Source: Parapontixanthobacter aurantiacus
GTDB lineage: Bacteria; Pseudomonadota; Alphaproteobacteria; Sphingomonadales; Sphingomonadaceae
Assembly: GCF_009827635.1 (NCBI RefSeq)
Contig: NZ_WTYW01000001.1
Coordinates: 576,001 to 640,000, forward strand
Length of the DNA stretch: 64,000 nt
Direction of reading: 5' to 3'
A program made the translations under genes and the position numbers. The notes below the pieces were generated by a model, which worked only from the letters and a program-made list of their open reading frames with translations, did not search any database and had not been told where the DNA came from. Below are positions 36,925 to 44,950 of this stretch, piece by piece. The number at the start of each line of letters is the position of its first letter. The stretch's first letter is position 1.

Positions 36925-38169
36925 TCAGGCGGCGCTCTCGCTTGCGTTGTCCCTGGCGCTTTCCTTGTTCCTACGCGAACCGCCATTCATGCCGTTTTCC
37001 GGCATGTCGTCGATATGCGTCATCACGAGCTTACCGCTCTGCACGCCGAAGGCGAGCTTGCCTTCGACCACTTCGAGGGCGTCCTTGCCGAACACCTCGT
37101 AGCGCCAGCCTTTCAGCAGCGGCAGATCGCGCATTCCGGCGGCCAGTGCATCGAGGTCGTCGCTGCGCGCCAGCAGGCGGGAGGCGACGTCGATCTCGCG
37201 GCTGCGGATTTTGAGCAGCAGTTTCAGAAGGTCGGACACCAGCGCCCCCTCCTTGCCGAGCGGCGCACCGCGCCGGCCACGTTCGGGCAATTCGTCCTTG
37301 GACAGCGGCTCGGCCTCTTCGATGACCTTCATCATTCGCTTGCCGATGTCGTTGTCCTTCCACGCGCCCGAAAGACCGCGCACCTTCGTGAGGTCGGCCT
37401 GTTTCTTGGGCGGCGACATGGCGAGGCTGGCGAGCGTCTCGTCGCGCACGATCCGGCCCCGCGGAATGTTCTTGTGCCGTGCCTCGCCCTCGCGCCAGGC
37501 AGCGAGCGCCTTCAGTCGCCCGAGCATTGCGGGATTGCGTCCCTGCGCCTTGATCCGTCGCCAGGCGATGGCCGGGTCGTTCTCGTAATTGGCCGGATCG
37601 GCGAGCTTTTCCATTTCCGCATCGAGCCATACGCCGCGTCCGGTGCTGACCAGCTTCTTGAGGATGCGCGGAAAGATCTTCGCCAGATGCGTGACGTCGC
37701 CGATGGCGTATTCGATCTGGTTGTCGGTCAAGGGACGGCGGCTCCAGTCGGTGAAGCGCGCGCCCTTGTCCACGCCGAAGCCGAGCCAGCTTTCGACGAG
37801 ATTGGCATAGCCGATCTGTTCCGACTGGCTGATCGCCATCATCGCGATCTGCGTGTCGAAGATGGGATGCGGCGTCTTGCCGGTGAGATTGTGGACGATT
37901 TCCACGTCCTGCCCGCCGGCATGGAAGACCTTGAGTACGTCCTCGTTGTCGGTCAGCAGGTCGAGGAGGGGGGACAGGTCGATGCCTTTAGCCAGCGGGT
38001 CGATGGCGGCGGCCTCGTTCTCGTCCGCGATCTGGACGAGGCAGAGTTCGGGCCAGTAGGTGTTTTCCCGCATGAATTCGGTGTCGACGGTGACGAATTC
38101 GGATTTGGCAAGCCGCTCGCACAAGGCTGCGAGGGTCTTCGTATCGGTGATCAGATCGTGTATGTGCAT
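36925..38169 (-). CDS. rnd: ribonuclease D
   Basis: A 3'-5' exoribonuclease that trims tRNA and other small RNAs. The DEDD exonuclease domain opens with FVTVDTEFMRENTYWPELCL (the DxE pair), and continues with the second Asp in VFHAGGQDVEIV and the Y/D motif later. Two HRDC-like helical regions follow (ALAAWREGEARHKNIPRGRIV and the C-terminal part). The 414-residue length exceeds the E. coli enzyme by about 40 residues, mainly a polar C-terminal tail. It is divergent to aspS. Confidence 0.93.
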   Translation of the reverse strand: MHIHDLITDTKTLAALCERLAKSEFVTVDTEFMRENTYWPELCLVQIADENEAAAIDPLAKGIDLSPLLDLLTDNEDVLKVFHAGGQDVEIVHNLTGKTPHPIFDTQIAMMAISQSEQIGYANLVESWLGFGVDKGARFTDWSRRPLTDNQIEYAIGDVTHLAKIFPRILKKLVSTGRGVWLDAEMEKLADPANYENDPAIAWRRIKAQGRNPAMLGRLKALAAWREGEARHKNIPRGRIVRDETLASLAMSPPKKQADLTKVRGLSGAWKDNDIGKRMMKVIEEAEPLSKDELPERGRRGAPLGKEGALVSDLLKLLLKIRSREIDVASRLLARSDDLDALAAGMRDLPLLKGWRYEVFGKDALEVVEGKLAFGVQSGKLVMTHIDDMPENGMNGGSRRNKESARDNASESAA

Positions 38170-38261
38170 CTATTCTCTCGAATGGCGGACGGAGTGCCGT
38201 CCTCGCTGAAAGCCGCCGCCGCCCGTCTGCCCCCGCGATGCGATCGCGCGCATCCATCGGG

Positions 38262-38290
38262 TTGACAAAAAGCGGCGCTTCCCCTGTTAG
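38262..38290 (+). promoter_or_regulatory. sigma70-type promoter for aspS
   Basis: A consensus TTGACA (38262-38267), 17-base spacer and TGTTAG (38285-38290), about 75 bases before the aspS ATG. It is one of the best promoter matches in the window. Confidence 0.6.
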
Positions 38291-38364
38291 CCCGCGCAAC
38301 CTAATAGAGCGAATGCGCGAAAATGCGACCGCTCTCTTGCGACAAACGACGGAAAAAACATTCC

Positions 38365-40248
38365 ATGCATAGCTATCGTACCCATACCTGCGCCGCTTTG
38401 AGACAGGAAGACGTCGGAAAGACCGTGCGCCTGTCCGGCTGGATCCACCGGAAACGCCATCATGGCGGCGTGCTGTTCGTCGATCTGCGCGATCATTACG
38501 GCATGACGCAGATCGTGGCGGACGAGGATTCCCCGGCGCTGAAGACGCTCGAAGGCCTGCGGGTCGAAAGCGTCGTGACGATCGACGGCGAGGTGAAGGC
38601 GCGCGATGCGGCAACGGTCAATGATAACCTCCCGACCGGCGCGATCGAAGTCTTTGCGCGCGACTGCACGGTGCAGAGCCGGGCTGAGGAACTGCCGCTG
38701 ATCGTCAATTCGGCAGAGGATTATCCCGAGGAAACGCGCCTCAAATACCGCTTCGTCGATTTGCGCCGCGAGCGGGTTCATGCGAACATCATGCTCCGCA
38801 GCAAGGTCATCGCCTCGATCAGGCGGCGCATGACGGAGCAGGGCTTCAACGAGATCCAGACGCCGATCCTCGGCGCGTCCAGCCCGGAAGGGGCGCGCGA
38901 CTATCTCGTGCCGAGCCGCCTGCATCCCGGCACCTTCTACGCGCTGCCGCAAGCGCCGCAGATGTTCAAGCAGCTGCTGATGGTGGCCGGGTTCGACCGC
39001 TATTTCCAGATCGCGCCATGTTTCCGCGACGAGGATTTGCGCGCCGACCGCAGCCCGGAATTCTACCAGCTCGACCTGGAAATGAGTTTCGTCACGCAGG
39101 ACGATGTCTTCGCCGCGCTGGAACCCGTTCTCGCCGGCGTGTTCGAGGAATTCGCCGACGGCAAGAGCGTGACGCCCGCGGGTGAATTCCCGCGCATTCC
39201 CTATCGCGAGGCCATGCTGAGATACGGCAGCGACAAGCCGGACTTGCGCAACCCGCTGATCATTTCCGATGTCTCAGATATTTTCGCGGGAAGCGATGTG
39301 TCGATGTTCGATAGCATTATATCTGCGGGTGGCGTTGTTCGTGCGATTCCTGCCCCGAATACTGCTGATCAAGCGCGTAGCTTCTTCGACAAGATGAACG
39401 AGTGGGCACGACAGGAGGGATTTGCGGGGCTCGCCTATATCAGATTCGGCGAGGGTTTAGATATTGAGCGCCGACTTCGGGCTGGCGAAGTAGAGATTAC
39501 GGATATTGACGGCGCGACAATCGCTAGCGGACCGATAGCCAATCGTCTCGACGTGGAACGTCTCGTCCAGATTGCGGATCGTTGCGGCCTCGACGGGAAA
39601 GGCGGTGTTTTCCTCGCTGCTGGAAAAGAAAAGGATGCAGCCAAGCTCGCGGGACTTGCCCGGACCCGTGCGGCTGAACAACTCGACCTGATCGAGCAAG
39701 GCTGCTTCAAGTTCTGCTGGATCGTCGACTTCCCGATGTACGAATATGACGAGGAAAAGAAGACAATCGACTTCAGCCACAACCCCTTCTCGATGCCGCA
39801 GGGCGAGATGGAGGCGTTGGAGCACCAGGATCCGCTCGACATCCTCGCTTGGCAATACGACATCGTGTGCAACGGCTACGAATTGTCGAGCGGCGCGATC
39901 CGTAACCACCGGCCCGACATCATGTACAAGGCGTTCGAGATCGCCGGCTACGGCAAGGAAGCGGTGGAAAAGAACTTCGGCGGAATGCTGGAAGCGTTCA
40001 AGCTGGGCGCGCCGCCGCATGGCGGTTCCGCGCCGGGCATCGACCGGATCGTGATGCTGCTTGCCGACGAGCCGAACATTCGCGAGGTCATCGCCTTCCC
40101 GATGAACCAGCGCGCGCAGGACCTGATGATGGGCGCGCCCAACGCCGCCGACACGAATCAACTCCGCGAGCTTCATATCCGCACGGTCGAGCCGACCCGC
40201 GCGAACCAGGCGATCCCGGAAGGTGCGACGAAGACGCCGGGCGATTGA
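38365..40248 (+). CDS. aspS: aspartyl-tRNA synthetase
   Basis: A class II synthetase charging tRNA-Asp (and probably tRNA-Asn in organisms relying on transamidation). It has the N-terminal OB fold ([27 protein letters not shown]), the class II motif 2 region [19 protein letters not shown], a GAD insertion domain, and the C-terminal motif 3 [16 protein letters not shown] 38365 (MHSYRTHTC) is preferred over the longer frame from 38323. Between about 39,260 and 39,690, covering the GAD domain, base composition and codons (TTA, ATA, CGA, GTA) differ from the rest of the gene. The polypeptide stays in frame, suggesting a recombined segment. Confidence 0.96.
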   Translation: MHSYRTHTCAALRQEDVGKTVRLSGWIHRKRHHGGVLFVDLRDHYGMTQIVADEDSPALKTLEGLRVESVVTIDGEVKARDAATVNDNLPTGAIEVFARDCTVQSRAEELPLIVNSAEDYPEETRLKYRFVDLRRERVHANIMLRSKVIASIRRRMTEQGFNEIQTPILGASSPEGARDYLVPSRLHPGTFYALPQAPQMFKQLLMVAGFDRYFQIAPCFRDEDLRADRSPEFYQLDLEMSFVTQDDVFAALEPVLAGVFEEFADGKSVTPAGEFPRIPYREAMLRYGSDKPDLRNPLIISDVSDIFAGSDVSMFDSIISAGGVVRAIPAPNTADQARSFFDKMNEWARQEGFAGLAYIRFGEGLDIERRLRAGEVEITDIDGATIASGPIANRLDVERLVQIADRCGLDGKGGVFLAAGKEKDAAKLAGLARTRAAEQLDLIEQGCFKFCWIVDFPMYEYDEEKKTIDFSHNPFSMPQGEMEALEHQDPLDILAWQYDIVCNGYELSSGAIRNHRPDIMYKAFEIAGYGKEAVEKNFGGMLEAFKLGAPPHGGSAPGIDRIVMLLADEPNIREVIAFPMNQRAQDLMMGAPNAADTNQLRELHIRTVEPTRANQAIPEGATKTPGD

Positions 40249-40302
40249 GAAACCGCAAGGCCGGTCCGGGCGAAGGAGAGGCGGTGCAGCGGTTCATGCC
40301 TC

Positions 40303-40331
40303 TTGCACTGCGGCGAAGCGTTCTCTAGGGC
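40303..40331 (+). promoter_or_regulatory. possible acpP promoter
   Basis: TTGCAC (40303-40308) and TAGGGC (40326-40331) are 17 bases apart, about 40 bases before the acpP start. The -10 match is weak. Confidence 0.3.
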
Positions 40332-40371
40332 AAAGAGCTATATCTAACCCCCCAATCCGAGAGGGAAATTC

Positions 40372-40608
40372 ATGAGCGATACTGCTGACCGCGTGCAGAA
40401 AATTGTTGTCGAACATCTTGGCGTCGAAAGCGACAAGGTCACTCAGGATGCGAGCTTCATTGACGATCTCGGGGCGGACAGTCTCGACATCGTGGAACTG
40501 GTCATGGCGTTCGAGGAAGAGTTCGGCGTCGAGATTCCCGACGATGCGGCCGAGAAGATCAGCACGGTCGGCGACGCGACGCGCTATATCGAAGAGCACA
40601 AGGGCTGA
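40372..40608 (+). CDS. acpP: acyl carrier protein
   Basis: ACP of type II fatty-acid synthesis, 78 residues, strongly acidic. The phosphopantetheine attachment serine is S37 in the canonical [20 protein letters not shown]. It starts at ATG 40372 after GAGAGGGAAATTC. It carries the growing acyl chains for FabZ, FabF and the KAS III in this window. fabF follows after 130 bases containing a strong hairpin. Confidence 0.98.
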   Translation: MSDTADRVQKIVVEHLGVESDKVTQDASFIDDLGADSLDIVELVMAFEEEFGVEIPDDAAEKISTVGDATRYIEEHKG

Positions 40609-40668
40609 AGCCTGACGTTGCCGTAACTCGCCCGCAGCGCGCTTCGAACGCGCGTGAGGCGGTTATCC

Positions 40669-40706
40669 GACAGGTCCAGCCCGATTATTTCGGGTTCGGG
40701 CCTGTC
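40669..40706 (+). terminator. long hairpin between acpP and fabF
   Basis: GACAGGTCC (40669-40677) pairs with GGGCCTGTC (40698-40706), and an inner stem GCCCGA (40679-40684)/TCGGGT (40690-40695) closes a five-base loop. GTCGTTTA follows. It could terminate part of the acpP message, letting ACP be made in excess over FabF, which starts only 33 bases downstream. Confidence 0.6.
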
Positions 40707-40738
40707 GTCGTTTAGCCTACCTGTTTTTGGAGATTTGA

Positions 40739-41998
40739 ATGCGCCGTGTCGTGGTAACTGGCCTGGGTCTTGTCACGCCCCTCGGAGCCGATGTCGAAAC
40801 CGCCTGGTCCAACCTGCTCGCCGGCAAGAGCGGGGCGGGGCAGATCACGCGCTTCGATACGGAAGGGCAGAAGTGCAAGATCGCCTGTGAGGTGAAGCCC
40901 AAGGATCACGAATACGGCTTCGATCCCGACAAGCGCGTCGATCACAAGGTGCAAAGACAGGTCGATCCCTTCATCGTCTATGGCATCGATGCGGCGGGAC
41001 AGGCGCTCGAAGACGCGGGCCTCGATGACATGCCCGAGGAGATGCGGATGCGCACCGGCGCCTCGATTGGCTCGGGCATCGGCGGACTGCCCGGCATCGA
41101 GAGCGAGAGCATCGTCCTTAAGGAACGCGGCGCGAGCCGTGTGAGCCCGCATTTCGTGCATGGGCGCCTCATCAATCTCATCTCCGGACAGGTCTCGATC
41201 AAATATGGCCTGATGGGGCCCAACCATGCGGTCGTGACTGCCTGCTCCACCGGTGCGCATTCGATCGGCGATGCGGCGCGCATGATCCGCGACGACGATG
41301 CCGACATTATGCTGGCGGGCGGCGCGGAAAGCACCGTCAACCCGCTGGGCGTCGCCGGCTTCGCGCAGGCTCGCGCGCTGAATACGAGCTACAACGACCG
41401 GCCGGAACAGGCGAGCCGCCCCTATGACAAGGACCGCGAAGGCTTCGTCATGGGCGAGGGCGCGGGCGTCGTCGTGCTCGAAGAATACGAGCATGCCAAG
41501 GCGCGCGGCGCGAAGATTTATGCAGAGGTCGTGGGTTACGGCCTGTCGGGCGATGCCTATCACGTCACCGCGCCGCACCCCGAGGGCAAGGGCGCGGAAC
41601 TCGCCATGCGCATGGCGTTGAAGAAGGCGGGCATGGAACCCGGCGACATCGACTACATCAACGCGCACGGGACGAGCACGATGGCCGACACGATCGAATT
41701 GGCTGCGGCAAAGCGCGTCTTCGGCGATGATCTCGGCGGGGCATCCATGTCGAGCACGAAATCCGCCATCGGGCATTTGCTCGGCGGAGCAGGGGCCGTC
41801 GAAAGCATCTTCTGCATCCTGGCGCTGCGCGACCAGATCGTTCCGCCCACGCTCAATCTCGACAATCCGGACGAAGGGACGGAAGGCGTCGATCTCGTCC
41901 CGCACGAGGCGAAGAAACGGCAGGTCGATGCCGTGCTTAACAACAGCTTCGGGTTCGGCGGCACGAACGCCTCGCTCATCATGAAGCGGGCCGAGTGA
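40739..41998 (+). CDS. fabF: beta-ketoacyl-ACP synthase II
   Basis: KAS II, 419 residues, elongating acyl-ACP in fatty-acid synthesis. The catalytic triad is Cys-His-His: C169 in VVTACSTGAHSIGDAARM, one His in INAHGTSTMADTIEL and the other in KSAIGHLLGGAGAVES. The end NNSFGFGGTNASLI is the family C-terminus. ATG 40739 directly follows the acpP-fabF hairpin. acpP-fabF-mltG is the standard bacterial order. Confidence 0.98.
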   Translation: MRRVVVTGLGLVTPLGADVETAWSNLLAGKSGAGQITRFDTEGQKCKIACEVKPKDHEYGFDPDKRVDHKVQRQVDPFIVYGIDAAGQALEDAGLDDMPEEMRMRTGASIGSGIGGLPGIESESIVLKERGASRVSPHFVHGRLINLISGQVSIKYGLMGPNHAVVTACSTGAHSIGDAARMIRDDDADIMLAGGAESTVNPLGVAGFAQARALNTSYNDRPEQASRPYDKDREGFVMGEGAGVVVLEEYEHAKARGAKIYAEVVGYGLSGDAYHVTAPHPEGKGAELAMRMALKKAGMEPGDIDYINAHGTSTMADTIELAAAKRVFGDDLGGASMSSTKSAIGHLLGGAGAVESIFCILALRDQIVPPTLNLDNPDEGTEGVDLVPHEAKKRQVDAVLNNSFGFGGTNASLIMKRAE

Positions 41999-42038
41999 CT
42001 AGGATAAGCAGGGACAGGCAAGGGCCGGACGCACGCAG

Positions 42039-43007
42039 ATGAAGAAGTTCGGTTGCCTCCTCCTCGCCATCGTCGGCCTCGCTGCGGCCATCGGAGCGGG
42101 CGCGCTCATTTTCCCGTGGTATGGCGGCGGGACCGTGGTCGAGGATCGCACGTTCCTTGTCCCGTCCGGATCGAGCCTGACTTCGGTTGCCGGCAAGCTG
42201 GAAGAGGAAGGGATAGTCTCCTCCGCCGACGGATTCCTGTTCAGGGCCAAGATCCTCGGGGGAAGCGAACCGATCAAGGCGGGCGAATTTCTCCTGCCCG
42301 CCGGCGCCAGTCCCGCGCAGATTCTGGAGACCTTCCAGAACGGCGACGTCATTCGCCGGGCAGTCACGATCCCCGAGGGTACGCCCTCGATCCTCGTCTA
42401 CGAAAAGCTGATGGCCGAGCCCCTGCTGACAGGCGAAATCGAAGTGCCCGAGGAAGGCTCGGTCCTGCCCGAGACATACGACTACGAACGGGGCGAGAGC
42501 AGGGCAGCCGTCCTCGCCCGGATGCAGGCCGCAATGGACGAGACGCTGGCCGAACTATGGGCCAATCGAAGCGAGGACATTGCGGTCGACACGCCGCGCG
42601 AGGCACTGATCCTCGCCAGCATCGTCGAGAAGGAGACCGGCCTTCCCGAAGAACGGCGCATGGTGGCGGGCGTCATGTCGAACCGCGTCGAAACGAACAT
42701 GATGCTGGGCGCCGATGCGACCACTATCTACCCCATCACCAAGGGCAAGCCGCTAGGGCGGCGGATCCGCGTAAGCGAGTTGCGCGATCCCAACCCCTAC
42801 AACACGCGCGCGATCGCCGGTCTGCCGATCGGACCGATCACCAATCCGGGGCGCGAGGCCATTGCCGCCGTGCTCGACCCGGCGGATACCGACGCGCTCT
42901 ATTACGTCGCAGACGGTAGCGGCGGCCACGTTTTTGCAAGAACGCTGGCCGAGCATAACGAGAATGTGCGCAAATGGCGCGAATTTCGTCGCCGCGAAGG
43001 CATCTGA
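42039..43007 (+). CDS. mltG: endolytic murein transglycosylase MltG
   Basis: An inner-membrane endolytic transglycosylase that releases nascent glycan strands and so sets their length. It is 322 residues with an N-terminal anchor (CLLLAIVGLAAAIGAGALIF). It contains a LysM-like/YceG domain, the catalytic Glu in LILASIVEKETGLPEERRMV, and the conserved YNTRAIAGLPIGPITNPG and LYYVADGSGGH blocks. It follows fabF after 40 bases. The stop overlaps the next start (TGATG), coupling it to the serine hydrolase gene. Confidence 0.95.
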   Translation: MKKFGCLLLAIVGLAAAIGAGALIFPWYGGGTVVEDRTFLVPSGSSLTSVAGKLEEEGIVSSADGFLFRAKILGGSEPIKAGEFLLPAGASPAQILETFQNGDVIRRAVTIPEGTPSILVYEKLMAEPLLTGEIEVPEEGSVLPETYDYERGESRAAVLARMQAAMDETLAELWANRSEDIAVDTPREALILASIVEKETGLPEERRMVAGVMSNRVETNMMLGADATTIYPITKGKPLGRRIRVSELRDPNPYNTRAIAGLPIGPITNPGREAIAAVLDPADTDALYYVADGSGGHVFARTLAEHNENVRKWREFRRREGI

Positions 43008-44074
43008 TGGCGGTAGAGACGCCGTCCTGCTCCCGTCGCGCGATCCTTTCCGGCGCGCTTGGCTCGACCGCCTTGTTGTTTGCGCAATCGCTTTCGGCGA
43101 AGGAACAAGCGTTCCTCGTCGGCACGTTCGGCATCGCCGTCAATGCGGACGGCGTCACCCGGCTCGAGTTGCTGGAAGAGAATGGCCTCGACCTGTCGCC
43201 CGAACTGCGCTGGCATCTGGGCTCGAACACCAAGGCGATGACGGCATTGCTCTATGCGGTTTGCGTCGAACGGGGCGAGGCGGACTGGGGGGCAACGCTG
43301 GCCGAGCTGTTCCCCGACATCGCGCTTCACGCCGACCTGCGCGATGCGAGCGTCGAGCAACTCATGGCGCATGTCGCCGGACTGTCCGATCGCGGCATCG
43401 ACGCTACTTGGCTGAACACGCGGCGGGCTGACGATGCCCCGCTGCCCGACCAACGCCGGACTTTTACCGAAGAATGGTTGAAGCGCGCGCCGAGCCACGA
43501 GCGCGGAACCTTCGCTTACGCCAACGCCAATTTCATCGTGCTCGGGGCGGCGATCGAACGCCTGCTCGGCATGTCGTGGGAAGAAGCGATGACCAACATG
43601 GTGTTCAAGCCGCTGGGCCTCAGCAGCGCCGGTTTCGGTGCACCCCTTCAGGAGGGGCTGTGGGGCAGACAGGCCTATTTCGGAACGAGCCTGCCGCTCG
43701 ATCCTACCGGGATCGCGGACAATCCCGCCGCCTTCGGTCCGGCCGGGACGGTGCATATGTCGCCGCTTGACTATGGCCGTTTCCTTTCGCTGTTCCTGCG
43801 GGAAGGCGCGCCCCTCGTTCAGCCGGAAACCCTGCGCCATCTGCTGACTCCGCCATCGCCGGACCTCACCTATGCTGGCGGCTGGGCTCTTGCATCCTTC
43901 GGGCAAGACCGGTTGCCGGTGCTCCTCCACGACGGCTCGAACACCTTCTGGTATGCGCGCGCGATCGTCGACCGGAATAGCGGCTTGGCTTTTGCTGCGG
44001 GGGCCAATGACGGCGGAGATCAAGGACGCGAGCGGGTCGATCAGGCGATAAAATCTTTGAGCAGCGCAGCGTGA
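43007..44074 (+). CDS. secreted serine hydrolase, beta-lactamase/class C type
   Basis: A 355-residue penicillin-binding/class C beta-lactamase-fold protein. The nucleophile motif is S73-N-T-K76 and the second motif YAN appears in FAYANANFIVLG. An N-terminal signal (SRRAILSGALGSTALLFAQS) has a twin Arg that may direct it to the Tat route. The fold covers peptidases, esterases and D-aminoacylases, so substrate is open; its coupling to mltG hints at cell-wall peptide or lipid hydrolysis. Its stop overlaps the downstream GTG. Confidence 0.82.
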   Translation: MAVETPSCSRRAILSGALGSTALLFAQSLSAKEQAFLVGTFGIAVNADGVTRLELLEENGLDLSPELRWHLGSNTKAMTALLYAVCVERGEADWGATLAELFPDIALHADLRDASVEQLMAHVAGLSDRGIDATWLNTRRADDAPLPDQRRTFTEEWLKRAPSHERGTFAYANANFIVLGAAIERLLGMSWEEAMTNMVFKPLGLSSAGFGAPLQEGLWGRQAYFGTSLPLDPTGIADNPAAFGPAGTVHMSPLDYGRFLSLFLREGAPLVQPETLRHLLTPPSPDLTYAGGWALASFGQDRLPVLLHDGSNTFWYARAIVDRNSGLAFAAGANDGGDQGRERVDQAIKSLSSAA

Positions 44075-44583
44075 ACGCCCCGGCGCCGCTCATCCTGACG
44101 GCACGGCTGCCCGAGGACATGCACGCATGGACCACGCGGCTGAGGGACGAGCACTTTCCGCCGGAACGCAATCACTTGGAAGCGCATGTGACGCTCTTTC
44201 ACGCCTTGCCGCCTTCCTGCGAGGCGGAACTGTCCGACTTCATCGCCAAACTGGTGCGCGACAACGCGCCTGCTCCTGCGCGATTAGAGGGCGTGATGAG
44301 CCTTGGCGGCGGAACCGCGCTCAGGCTGTCGAGCCCGGCCATGCTCACCTTGCGCGATGCGATTGCGGACCATTTCCATGGCAGTCTGACCCCGCAGGAC
44401 GAGCATCGCCCGCGGCTCCACGTAACGGTCCAGAACAAGGTCAGCGCGAAAGAAGCGAAGGCGCTTCAGGCGCTGCTGGCGCCGCAGATCGAGGCGCGCG
44501 ACTTCGCGTTCAAGGGGTTCGCACTGCACCGCTATCGCGGCGGTCCGTGGGAGTTCGCAAAGGACTGGTCGTTCCGCGGCTGA
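44071..44583 (+). CDS. 2'-5' RNA ligase/cyclic phosphodiesterase-like protein
   Basis: A 170-residue 2H-phosphoesterase with both HxT motifs: H39-V-T41 in LEAHVTLFHALP and H117-V-T119 in RPRLHVTVQNK, spaced as in the ThpR/LigT group. These enzymes open 2',3'-cyclic phosphates or join 2'-5' RNA ends; the natural substrate here is not known. The start is GTG at 44071, overlapping the serine hydrolase gene by four bases. It is the last backbone gene before the tRNA-Met attachment site. Confidence 0.87.
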   Translation: MNAPAPLILTARLPEDMHAWTTRLRDEHFPPERNHLEAHVTLFHALPPSCEAELSDFIAKLVRDNAPAPARLEGVMSLGGGTALRLSSPAMLTLRDAIADHFHGSLTPQDEHRPRLHVTVQNKVSAKEAKALQALLAPQIEARDFAFKGFALHRYRGGPWEFAKDWSFRG

Positions 44584-44613
44584 TGACTCGCGCCGCGAGA
44601 GTGAAATGCGAGG

Positions 44614-44642
44614 TTGACCGGATGGCGAGCCGGCCCTAAACG
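44614..44642 (+). promoter_or_regulatory. promoter for tRNA-Met
   Basis: TTGACC (44614-44619) and TAAACG (44637-44642), 17 bases apart, about 50 bases before the tRNA. The -10 is a moderate match. Confidence 0.45.
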
Positions 44643-44694
44643 CGCCGCCTGTCGCGAGCGTTTCGACGCCCTTTATCGCGTCATCCCTTCTCGG

Positions 44695-44771
44695 GGCGGA
44701 GTAGCTCAGGTGGTTAGAGCAGCGGAATCATAATCCGCGTGTCGGGGGTTCGAGTCCCTCCTCCGCTACCA
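44695..44771 (+). tRNA. tRNA-Met (CAT), elongator
   Basis: Cloverleaf: acceptor GGCGGAG/CTCCGCT (with a terminal G-T wobble), D-arm, anticodon stem GCGGA/TCCGC with loop ATCATAA (anticodon CAT), T-arm GGGGG-TTCGAGT-CCCTC, encoded CCA. It lacks the initiator's three G-C pairs in the anticodon stem. A lysidine-type tRNA-Ile cannot be excluded by anticodon alone. A P4-type integrase lies 178 bases downstream, so its 3' end is the likely attachment site. Confidence 0.95.
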
Positions 44772-44850
44772 TTCTCGAATCCGCATGGGTTCGCTTGGGG
44801 CCGCATGCATCCGCAAAATTCAATTAAAACAGAATGATGTGAGCGATTCG

Positions 44851-44880
44851 CGTCCGCTTGCGTGCGCTTGCATTCGCTTG
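44851..44880. repeat. three 10-bp repeats next to the integrase (possible arm sites)
   Basis: CGTCCGCTTG, CGTGCGCTTG and CATTCGCTTG follow each other without gap, sharing CGCTTG at exact 10-bp spacing (one helical turn). Another CGCTTG lies at 44792-44797. Repeats close to int at a tRNA end often are integrase arm-binding or excisionase sites. Confidence 0.5.
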
Positions 44881-44896
44881 AAGCCGGATTTGGTGT

Positions 44897-44950
44897 GGGG
44901 GTATTTTGGGGGTATTTTCCGGGGGTAGCGAAAAGGAGCGATACCCCCAA
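44897..44950. repeat. tandem 11-bp repeat and inverted repeat over the integrase start
   Basis: GGGGGTATTTT occurs twice in tandem (44897-44907, 44908-44918), followed by a third partial GGGGGTA (44921-44927). TTGGGGGTAT (44906-44915) is the exact reverse complement of ATACCCCCAA (44941-44950), whose last A begins the integrase ATG. The hairpin would enclose the AAAGGAG SD in its loop and block the start codon, suggesting repressor binding or RNA-level control of integrase. Confidence 0.6.

Noticed and set aside
35986-38265. A 759-codon rightward open frame
   Set aside because: It is antisense to oxyR and rnd, both with strong family motifs; high GC creates long shadow frames.
44792-44880. 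CGCTTG repeats as a CRISPR array
   Set aside because: Repeat unit is six bases with no spacers of array size; no cas genes nearby.
44714-44950. Leftward 78-codon frame ending GGGTRTPDTRIMIPLL
   Set aside because: It is the antisense of tRNA-Met; this C-terminus is a known mis-annotation signature around that tRNA.
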